A DNA stretch of 64,000 bases from Forficula auricularia (taxonomy: Eukaryota > Arthropoda > Insecta > Dermaptera > Forficulidae), in the NCBI GenBank assembly GCA_024734495.1, contig JALMQS010000225.1, forward strand, positions 6,361,425 through 6,425,424, in the 5' to 3' direction. The position numbers and the translations under genes are program-made. Within the stretch, counting starts at the first letter, position 1. Each line of letters opens with the position of its first letter. Of this stretch, positions 45,360-56,400 are shown one piece after another. Below the pieces are notes generated by a model. It worked only from the letters and a program-made list of their open reading frames with translations, did not search any database and was not told the origin of the DNA.

Positions 45360-45668
45360 TTATCATTAAGAAAGATTCTAAATTTAAGGTCAAAATTTGA
45401 AAGATTTTAGTAGAAGAAATAATTTTATATAGCTTATTAGAGGGGGTAAATGACCTAAGTTGAACCTGAGAATCAATATGCTTTCCGGTTGATCTATGAA
45501 TCGGAGAGATTTTTGTCTCAAGGATTAAATCAACTGCCCGGAAAGTAAGTTGATTCTCAGGTTCAACTCCCAAGGGGATGAACCCCCTCTGATAAGCAAT
45601 ATAAAATTATTTCTACTAAAATCTTTGAAATTTTGATCTTACATTTATAATCTTTCTTAATAATATAT
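45360..45668. repeat. Fold-back pair of the hairpin-unit family
   Basis: The left arm (ATTAAGAAAGATTCTAAATT ... AGAGGGGG ... GTTGAACCTGAGAATCAA) is the reverse complement of the right arm (TTGATTCTCAGGTTCAAC ... CCCCCTCT ... TAATCTTTCTTAAT). The right arm carries the GGTTCAACTCC block and tail of the family at 1.9, 3.6 and 4.8 kb, so two units are arranged head to head. Confidence 0.75.
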
Positions 45669-45950
45669 TTTGGATTCAGCAATCTAGTTGATTTTTGAAA
45701 AAATTTACCATCTAATTTTCAAAAAAAAGATACTTAATTCTTTTGATAGATTACAATGTTTTTTAACGACATAAGGATATAATTAAGAATTATTTATTCA
45801 TTTCTATCATTTTATCTTTCAATATTTCAAACTTTTTCAATAAATAAATTTCTTGAAAAACTTTATAATAGTGAAAGATGAAATAAATGTAAAAAACAAT
45901 TACTAATTATTATATGGTTATGACATTAAAATAGATGATAATCTAAGTTG

Positions 45951-45985
45951 CTGAAGAAGTCGAAATAAATCGACGAAAAGTCCAA
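45951..45985 (+). other. Hammerhead-like core
   Basis: CTGAAGA, A, GTCGA-AATAAA-TCGAC, GAAA, AGTCCAACAG. Five-base-pair stem II. No clear inverted partner nearby, so it may be a solo Penelope-type end. Confidence 0.5.
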
Positions 45986-46147
45986 CAGTAATTAATTGTT
46001 TTTTAATTTAATTTGTTTAATGTTGTCTATATTCCTACAAATCTTCAATTAAATTTATAAGGATGGCCACGGATCATACTATATCAAAGATGGATGTTCT
46101 TTTGCTGGAGCTAAAAAAAAATAAATACATTATTTAGTAGTGAATAC

Positions 46148-46182
46148 CTGGTCGGCAGAGAAGACGAATAACAAACAGTCCT
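46148..46182 (-). other. Candidate 35-nt alternative exon downstream of API5 stop
   Basis: Flanked by a strong acceptor (TTTTATTTTCAG) and donor (GACCAG|GTATTC). Spliced to exon 9 (phase 1) it stays open for 35 nt and leaves phase 0, which fits the candidate terminal exon at 44901-44984. It could equally be a 3'-UTR exon or chance. Confidence 0.3.
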
Positions 46183-46658
46183 CTGAAAATAAAATGAACA
46201 AAAACAATATATTTTTTTATTAAGAAAAATAGCTAGATTCTTATTTTTAGGAATTACACAAGACTATTAGTTTAATTACTCCATATCTTAAAATGAAAAC
46301 ATAATTTAAATATTTTATTTATATCTATAGATATATTATATATATATATTATATATTATATATATAGATATATATTTATATATAGATATATACATATATT
46401 TAAATTAAGTAGAAATAATAACCCTATATATTTATTAAAGTATTCAAGTCACTTGGAAAATGATGTTCGATGAGATAAAAGAATTGTGAAGGGATATTTA
46501 TAGTAAGGATAAATGTTTACATGATATTGGGAATTTGCACTTTCTCATTTTTCTATTATCATTATTAAATGATTCTAATATTGAATATATAGTCTTCTAA
46601 AATTATCTGATTAATAATGTTGAAGTTATTGATAAGGTGTGCATTTTTTTCATTATTC

Positions 46659-46753
46659 TCAATAATTTCGTCTCCAGGTTCGGTTTCCTCTAAAGCTTCC
46701 TCCTCTCCCTCTTCCTCGATTTCCACGTCCTCTTTGAGATGATGATGATAACA
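46659..46753 (-). CDS. API5: API5 exon 10 (RG-rich C-terminus)
   Basis: 95 nt, LSSSSQRGRGNRGRGRGGSF then RGNRTWRRNY and TGA. Repeated RG/RGG fits the RNA-binding, methylatable tail known in API5. Acceptor CTTTTTCAG|TGT. The same DNA read in another frame gives an acidic E-rich ORF, an artefact. Confidence 0.88.
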
Positions 46754-49700
46754 CTGAAAAAGATAAGTCAATAGTTGATTAATATAGATTCATGTATGAT
46801 ACAGATAAATATTGCTAATTTTTTTCATCTTATGTAAAACAAAATTAGCTTTCTTAAAACTAATTAATAAATCGGAAAAAATCATTTTTATGGTATGTGT
46901 CATAAGTAGATTTTTTGTAGAGATCGTAACCAAGTTTTTTTTTTTTTATTAAAAAAGCTGACCCCCGACGTAGAGATTAGTAAAAGAGACTTGGCACCAT
47001 GTCCGTAAATTTTAGTAATTTTTTGTGCTTAAGCTAGAAAGTTCAAACTTAGCAGCAGTATAGTTTATTAAAACAAAATGCCAAACTTAAGCTCACTAAT
47101 AGGCCCCCATATAACAATTTGATTCAATTTATTTTTTTTTTGGTTGATTTTCCTTATTTTTTAACTGGAAGTTAGGAAACTAAAAAAGCCAAAATCTAAA
47201 TTATTCTTCCGTTGAGAGATAGAAAAAAAAACAGCAAACATTTTGGAGCTTGGGAGACTTAGAGGGTATAATGATGGTGACAAGTAAACAGACACAGAGC
47301 GTGTGCGAAAACTTGTCTTGGCTCGGTGATTTTTGTTGAATTGATGTTGTGGAAGATCCTTTGGGAATGATTTCATTTTTTATTTTAATAGTAATTCTGA
47401 CATATAATATATATAATCACATACTACTAAAGGGCATTTGTGCCTGCCTCTGTAACTACCTACCTACTATGCGCCCCCCCCCAGAGGTTGGAAGGTGGGG
47501 TCCAGGGGGCTACTAAAGGGCATTTGTCCCTGTCTCTGTATGTACCTATGTTTCTATGATTGTATGTCCCCCCAGGGGTGGGGGTTAGGGTCCAGGGGTT
47601 CGTGGTCCAAGGATGAGGAGTCAGGGGGTGGGGGGCCATGGGACTACTAAGGGAGATTTGGGCCTATGTCTGTGCCAATATATATACCTATGTGCAGTTG
47701 GGAGGTGGGGTCCAGGGGATGCGGGGTCCATGGGTAGTGAGTCCAGGGGGTAGGTTTACTGGATTGGAGGGTGATCAGAGGCGGGGGAAGAAGTTTCGGG
47801 GCTGGGGAGAGGGTGTGTTCAAGTGACGAGGGGTCCAGGGGGCGAAGCCCCTTGGCTAGCAAGAGGCCCACCGAAGGCGGGCCTTGCAGCTAGTTATCTA
47901 CTAAGATTTTTGATTAAATTGATCTTATTTATCTACTCATTTGATTAAAATATAGGTATGAAGTTTTAAAAAATTCCATCTATTTTTCAAAAGTAAAACA
48001 CTCAAATGTTTGTATTAATAGTAAAAAAAATAATTAAAAATTATAAGAAAATGTTTGTTTGCTTGAGAATTATCTATTTTTATATTAGTGTTTTTGGTAT
48101 ATATTCACAAAGAAATTCGCAATACGAATATTTGTTACATCACTCATTTGTACACATTCCATGCTCTGATGTGTGCCCGCCTTTATATTTATGATTTAAA
48201 AGTTGTATAATATACTTACTATAACTGGATACTTTATTGCTGTATTTTCCACCTGGCGGTGTATAAATTTCGCGAGCTTTTTCTGAAGATGGTTTAGATT
48301 GTTTGTTGGGCTGTCCCCCACCAGGAAATGAAATTGGAGTATGTCGTTTGAGTCCCGATGAACTTCCATTTTTCTGAAAGAGTTAAAAACAATGTTATAC
48401 AATTATAACTTATTTTTAAGATCATATGTGAACTGTTGCAACTTGGAATTTTAATGAAGAGATTTAGAGTATCTGCTTTTTAAATTTTATCAAACATGAG
48501 TCTATTTTTAACATTTATAGTTTTTAAGAAACAGTTAGGCCTAATTCGGGATTAATTTATATATTACTTATAGTGAGATGTTGTTAGTTAAAACTGCAAA
48601 TTGAAAATAATAATACAATAATTACACTCAATATAATGAAGTGATCGAACCATGGTGTATTTATGATTATGAGTTAATAAATATTAAATAAACAGTGTAT
48701 AATGGTGGTTTACATTATCGTATGATTTAATAGGGTGTTTAATTGTTCCTTTTTTCCTCTGATTTGTTAGATCTAATACATTTAATTAATATGTTTTAAT
48801 TTTTAAGGGAGTTTATTTATTTTTTATTATTTTTTTGAGCAATTGGCAGCTAGTTTTTTTTTAAATATTTTCATACCTGAGATGATGACGCAGATGTAGA
48901 AGGTTTCCATGAAAGGCTGATAACACTCTTGTAACTCGGAGGGGTATGGAATAAGTCTTTGATTAATGTGTGGATGTTAGATGTTGTTTTTAATGCAACA
49001 ACTTTGATTTTATTTTCATCTGTTTTCATTTCTTCTTGTGATTTTCCTTGCAATGCTTCTCTTAATTTTTTAATATAACCTTGAGTTCCTCTTGAAAAAT
49101 ATTGTAACCTAGAAAATAAATTGATTTAGTAATTTTTCAATTTTAGATTATATATGCAAAAGTTTTTATTTTAAATTAGCAGTGGAAATACTATTAGTCT
49201 ATTAACAAATATTATTATTTCTTTTGTTTAAATCGGAAAGATCGAAAAAATTAAACTAAACTATTTTGTACCCTTTATTTTTAATTAATTATTTCGGACA
49301 TGTGCGATGTGAGGACGAGCAGTTAAGGTAGTTGGTTCGCGACAATACTAGCAAAAAGTTAATGCTAGAGTATATAGAACAGACAATAAGGATTCATGAT
49401 TCATAAGCCCAAAACTTTTTGCTGTTTATGTATCGATTCTGGTCAAGCCCGTTCTCGTTTGACAAATCTGGCACCATTGTAAGAGATTGAATATTTTTAT
49501 ATTAAAATGACAGATAAAATACATTTTAAATTTCTATAAAAATCGTTTTGTTATTTTTTAAAAAATGTAATCAACGCCTACGTTACACCTTATAAAAATT
49601 TGGGAAAAATCCTCCGAAACGTCGGTTTGAAAGGAAGGGAGGAAGGATTCCAATAAATTACACCTTATTTGATATGTGTTAATTTTTTCTTTCCTCACTA

Positions 49701-52700
49701 CCTCTGGGCTGCCTTCCATTACATTTAATGAAAATTATAATTTTGAAAAAATCTAAATCTTTCCTCACTACCTCTGGGCTGCCTTCCATTACATTCAATG
49801 AAAATTATAATTTTGAAAAAAATCTAAATCTTTCCTCACTACCTCTGGGCTGCCTTCCATTACATTCAATGAAAATTATAATTTTGAAAAAATCTAAATC
49901 TTTCCTCACTACCTCTGGGCTGCCTTCCATTACATTCAATGAAAATTATAATTTTGAAAAAATCTAGCGCATGCGCGCTTTTATACATCTTTCGCTGGTT
50001 AAATAAATGCGCTGTTGCCAAATTATTTTTAGTGTAAATTTTTCATTATTTATTCATTATTATCTCAGAAACTGTGTTGTAACTATGAATTAAAATTGTC
50101 TTAAAATATGTATTGGTTATTGTTTAATGTTGGTTTAGTTTTTTATAAAAATGGTAAGAAGGGTTTCTTAATTATAATTAAATATGTATGTAAATTTTCC
50201 GATATCCCGTATAGTGCAATGTATAAGTCTGAAAAACTCTATCTTTGGAATTTAATATATCCGGAACTATATTGTTCATAAATTTCGTTTTACCACCAAT
50301 CGATGCAGAAGTATTTAAATAATAATCTGTCTAAATTTCAAAAAAATCCTAAGAAAACCCATTTGGCGGAACAACTACCTTAAGGTGCCCGAAAAGTCCA
50401 ATTAATCAAAAAAATAAAGGGAACAAAAATATAGTTTAATTTAATTCCTTCCATCTTCCCAAAGTAATAAAATATGTGTCAATAGAATTTCAAATGATAT
50501 TATAATAGAAAAGAAAAATGAGAATAGTTTAGATTTAAGGAGTGAGAATATTAATTTATGAGAATTTTTTTCGTTTAACTCCTTCGTATATCAAGAAAAA
50601 ATATGGATAAATAAAATTTAAGACATTTTTTTATATTCAAATGATTATTTTTACTAGTTTTGCCAATGTTTAGCTCATCAGAACATTTGTTAAAGATTAC
50701 ATAAAAATGTATTATATATATACCAGGGGTGCACCCCCCCCCAGCTTCATGACTCAACCTCTCCATTTTCATGAAAAGTAACTCCCTCCCCTTGAATATT
50801 ATATTTTATTCACTTTTAAATTAGAGAGGTTTTATTACCTTTTGAAGAAGTTATTTACTTGACCGTTTTTATTTTTAGCATATAATGCTAATTTTTCAAA
50901 CGCCCCCAGAAATTTCAATGACGCACTCTGCGTCTTAACCCCTCCCCTGTGGCCACCCCTGTATATACCATGAGTTCATTTTCAAGTGCGAAAAGTTTGT
51001 TATTATAATATGTTAAATAGTATTATAATTTTTAAAGGCTATTGTAATGTTGAAAACAAAAAGAAATGAGTATTGCATTTTTAAGTTATTCTCAAAAATG
51101 TATATGTGCCATATGTATATATTTTTCTAATGAATCACACCCTGTATAATATAATATATATAATAGCCCAGATTAATTTGCAGCAACGCTAACGTAATGC
51201 TGTCAACAGGGAGCGCTGATGCCGTCGGTATATTTGTGGCAAATTTGAAATATAATTGTACTTTGAACTCGAATTTTGAAATGAAAGACTCCAATTGATT
51301 TTAAATTAAGAAACATTAAATATATTGATAATTATCCCCCCCCCCCCTGACTACTCAAAAATTAAATATTCAATTCGCTTTTCTTTGCGCACAGAAGAAG
51401 AAATTATATACATCTTATTTGATTTATATTTTATATATTATTTGTTTATTTTTTAATAATTTGCCACTTTTTTATAATTTTTTAAAAATCTAAATTTTGT
51501 TATTCTTATTTTTTTATTTTTACAAAATTGAACAAAAAAAAATACTTCCAGATTCATATCTAGAGCCTCATTTCTGTAGCTGTGTCAGGACGAAAATGAG
51601 GCAAAATTTTTAAGAGACTATGTATTTTCGGGAGTTTACAGGTATATATTTGGAGTGTGGTTTTTTAAAGAGGAATAAAATTTTTGGATCGAGACGCCGC
51701 CCGCCAGGGCTTCAGCCCGGAGGGCCGAGCTTCGAGGGCGTGCCGAATGCACGCACGAAAAGCTCGTTTATTATAATTTGATAGACTGAAGAAAAAGTTT
51801 AAATACATGATAAAAAAAAATTTAGAAATAAAAATGTTATTGAGATACCATACGAATGAGCTCCAAGATTTCACTACAAGTTTCACTTTATTAATGAAGT
51901 AATACCTCCATGACAAACTATTCAAGATTATCCCTTGAGATCTTGCCTAAATGCATTGCGAATCTCGCGAGAATTTATTCTGAGAGAAATTTTGCGCGGG
52001 CAACAAAAATAAGTAACCTTGTTTGTTTTCTAAAATATTTTTGAATCGAACTTATTTTTCATTAAACAAAATCAATTTTGCATTCTCGCATATGAACAAC
52101 CATTTTTCGAAATGTTTATTGTTTTGTTTAAACTCATTGCTTTATCTCTTCTTGAGATCTTACTTTACAACAAAACAAGAAATAAGTTTATTGCTAAACT
52201 GGCCTTATTAAGGTGCTCTTTAAAGATCATTAAAAATAGAAAAAATAAAAATTATTTAGCATTTCCCTACCCCTATTCCACTCCTAACAAAAATTTGATA
52301 ATCTTTAGGAATTATAGACTTTAACTATTAAATAACAATAGGAACAGTAGACTAAACAAAAAATCTGACAATGTTTATATCTGTAGTACATTTATATAAA
52401 AATAAGTTGTTTTTTTACCTAAATCGAAAATCTTTGAGTTTTTCAGGATCTTTGGATAAATAATCTGGACATAGTCTGGCAATTCGATGAAGACTGAAGA
52501 TAAGACATTCAACATAAGAAAATTCTAGACGGGGATGTTCTTGAGTATTTTCTTCACCTTCGGGAGGTAAGGGCATATATTCAATAAGTCTATCCAAAAT
52601 CTTTTGAACTCTGAAATTAAGAATATAAATAAATAACAAATCATGATAAGGGTTCTTTCATTTAACAAAAAATAAATAAATAAAAATAATTAGTCTCTAA

Positions 52701-53445
52701 ATGTGGAAATGGATAATTTTAAAAAAATGCTCAATTTATTTTTGCTTTTCAAAAAATTATAAAATAATTTTCTAAATGTAGAATTAACATAAGAAATTAT
52801 TGATCATATTATTTATCTTTCGCGGTTCAAATTTCTTTAAATAAAACAATAATAAAAACTTTAAGCATTTTTTAATATTTAGTATTGCCCACCCCCTTTT
52901 TAGAAAAAAATATTTAAATTTCTAATAATTTACAATGAAACATACTATTATCATTAAATTAATGAAAAGAGAGTGATTCCATTTCTTTGCTCGTGAGGTG
53001 TAGAATTAGGGTAAATAAAAATAGTTTATTTTGAAATTGGATTCCTTAAGAAATTGAACTTTTTCTAGATTAATTAATAAATAGGTATATCTTATTTCAA
53101 CATTGAAAAATCAAAAAAAGATAGCCTTTAGTGAGTTCTGATCACTTTGAACAAGCTACAAACTTATTGCGACCATATTATTTTTTTAATTGAAAAGTTT
53201 TTTTTGCCAAGAGTAGCAGAGTTGTTGATTCACGAAGAGAAACAAAGAGGTTGTTCTCTGCTTGATGCAAATAAACATACACACATATATATCGAAATTA
53301 TATATCTGTATAAATAAATAAATAATATATATAGAGGAGAGGCCTTCCGCCCTAAGGGGTCTGGTTCCACAGTTAAACTAACCAACTGAGTTAGTACTTA
53401 TTGTAAATATAAAATTCAAATTATAAAAGTTGAGAAAATAATAGT

Positions 53446-53498
<53 letters not shown>

Positions 53499-56400
53499 TG
53501 TAAATACTTATTATAAAAACTGTTGTAAACTACTGTAGATTAAATTATAAATTCAAAATTATAAAATTAATAATAAAAACTTGTATACTAAGAAATGTAT
53601 AACTTAGAACCAATAAAGGCCATAATAATAATAATAATTTCGATATATATGTGTGTATGTTTATTTCCATCAAGCAGAGGACAACCTCTTTGTTTCTCTT
53701 TGTGAATATTCTTTTTTAATTATTTGTAATTTTTTTCCTCTTAATTTTAGATGGACAATTATTTTTATTATGGAGCATACAATTTTATACCATTTATCAG
53801 ATCCAGTTAAAAATATTATGAAATAATTACTATCCCAGAAAATATTACTTTTACATTTACTATATAATAGTTTTTTGTAGGCTTTAATGCTTAATGCCGT
53901 GTATTAACTAAATTTTTGTTATAAAAATCGAATGAGGACTTTTTGAGCAATTTTGAAATAAAAAAAAAACGTATGCACATTTATAATAGTTCCCGATAAA
54001 AAAACAAAAGGGTGGGACTAAATAAGAAATGGATGGCAAGACGATATTATTATTGTTTTCTGTTAATATTCGCTGAAATTCAAACTGTTCTCAAACGCTA
54101 CTGCCTCCGTCAAAGATATTTGTTCTAGTAAGGCCAACGATTAGGTTAAGCTTTAAGAAGAATAAAAATAATTAGAATAATATCCACTTACTTTAGATTC
54201 GACGTTTTCAAGTGGCGATGTACAATGAGCACACAACTCAGCAAATAGTTTAAGTATCTCCAAATGTTCTCCTCCACCTTCAGTACTTGCAATCTCACTT
54301 AATTGGGGTAATACTTGTTCACACATATAAGAAACAAATTTTCCAGAATCAACTTTATCAGAAAAAAGAATAACATGTTAATAATCAACTTCAACTATAT
54401 TAAAGATAAAAACAATCTCTTTCAGAAATTAAGATACTTACAGAAAAATAAGGGAGGGCATGTTTAACACATTGAACAAGACGTTCTACATTTTCATTAT
54501 CAGCACTTTTAGGATTAAAATCTAAGCTAAGACCGGCTTGCTCTGCAACGAGTGAAACTAATTCTTGTTGTCCAGCAACAGTGTGGCCTAATCTGGACCA
54601 TCCTAAGATGTCCATAATGTTATGGAATTCATCCGCCGTAACATCCTGAAATTAAGATCAGAATTAATTATAATATAAAATTGGTCTGATGCATTATAAA
54701 TTGGGATGTAACCCAATTTTCTCTCCATTACTAAGATCTTACGAATATAATTGAATTAAGTATAAACTATCATTTTAAAATAAATTCTTGTATAAATAAA
54801 TACAGTTCTTTGAAAAACAATCATTAAAATATATTTCAAACGCGCATGAAAAATTAGCAAAATGTTTTATTATTATTTTATAAAGTAACTGCATTTTGCC
54901 TATTTTTCATTGATAAAGGGACGTTTTATCCGGAAACGTTTTAAATATATTTTAAACATTTTTATGAATGTTTTTCAAAGAATTGTATTTGCCTATATAA
55001 TTTATCATTAACAAAACAAAGAAAATGTTTATTAGAAAAAAATAAATAAAAAAAATTTATTTTTAATAATTATATGAGCCGTTTATTTTGAAAGTGGCCT
55101 AAGTCCATTGTTTGTTATTTCGAGATATTTGTATTTATATTTTTATAAATACATATATTTATATATATTTCGAATATTTCGATACTTTTGTTACCACGAA
55201 TTCATGAGGATATTGTACTCCATTGACTGAGATATTATTAATATGAAAAGAAGACATCTATGTCTTACTGAAACTGACATTAACTCATTTTTTTCAAAAT
55301 TGGAATTAGGCCACTTTCAAAATAAACGGCTCATATATAAAAAAAATTGAGTAGATATTGATGAGGCAGTCCAAAAAAGAAGAAAATAATTTATACTATA
55401 TTTTTATTGATAAACCGACGTTTCGGAGGCTATTCCCTCCTTCAGGGTTTTGGAAACACTATAATTCAGCTGAGAATGAAATACAAGATATTATTGTTAC
55501 TGCCACTGAAAGAAGAGACAGAGGGGAATGTCGCATTGGATTTCCTTCATGGACTTTTCAAAACCCTGAAGGAGGGAATAGTCTCCAAAACGTCGGTTTA
55601 TGAATAAAAAGATAGTATAAATTATCTTCTTCTTTTTTTGGACTGCCTCATCAATATCCACTCAATTTCACTTATCAGTCCGTCTCCAAAAATTACTTCA
55701 ATCTTATAAAAAAAAAATTGCATACAGTTGATTTGTTATCTTACCTGAAGTACCTTCTTACATTCGGCAATCAGAAAATCCTCAGCTTCCTTATTAATAA
55801 CATCATGACCTAATGCTTTAAGTTTTACAGTTAAAAATTTTAAACAACGTTCTCTAACAATATCTTCTCCATTTAATATTTGAGAAAAGATGCCACTCAA
55901 TGTTCCTAGAATAAGTAAAAAATAAATTTAATAAGTAAATGAATATATTATGAATATATATAGTTTTTATATATTTATAAATGTTCCTTTTGCATCAATT
56001 TTGAACAATGTCATTAAAGAATTATGAGCAACTCCAAGCTCGGTATTATCTTCCGCTTGTAATAGTTGGGCAAGAATATCAGCCGTTTTGTGTGTATGTT
56101 CTTTATTATCTTTACAAAGACCAGGTAGATCTTTAATAGCTTGTTTTCGAATCTATAAAAATAAAATTTGATCAGATTTCATTTTATAAAATGAATTATA
56201 TAATTTTTTTCTTTAAGGTTTGTTTGTAAAGTTTTGATAAATTCATTGAGTGACCAGCTTACTATAAAGCAAAACGAACATTTACTTATATCCAATCGAG
56301 TATTTCAGTCATGAGAAATAACAAATAGAATATTTCTAAATGAATAATACATATATATATATATATAAAAATATATATGTATATTAAAGTTAAAACCTAC

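Noticed and set aside
46565..46771. Acidic E-rich minus-strand ORF
   Set aside because: Shares DNA with API5 exon 10, whose other frame encodes the expected RG-rich tail with correct splice phase.
46940..46990. GCTGACCCCCGACGTAGAG as a SINE fragment
   Set aside because: Only about 25 bp of loose similarity; no promoter box or tail.
47161..47376. 71-codon minus-strand ORF in API5 intron 9
   Set aside because: No recognisable domain, no splice sites linking it to API5, length within chance expectation.
49728..49967. 79-codon ORF of repeated SFLTTSGLPSITFNENYNF
   Set aside because: Produced by four near-identical ~70-bp tandem repeats; no initiation context or similarity.
53455..53495. TA-rich runs (also 5350, 46330, 56345) as replication or promoter signals
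   Set aside because: Simple dinucleotide repeats expected in such AT-rich DNA; nothing else supports a function.
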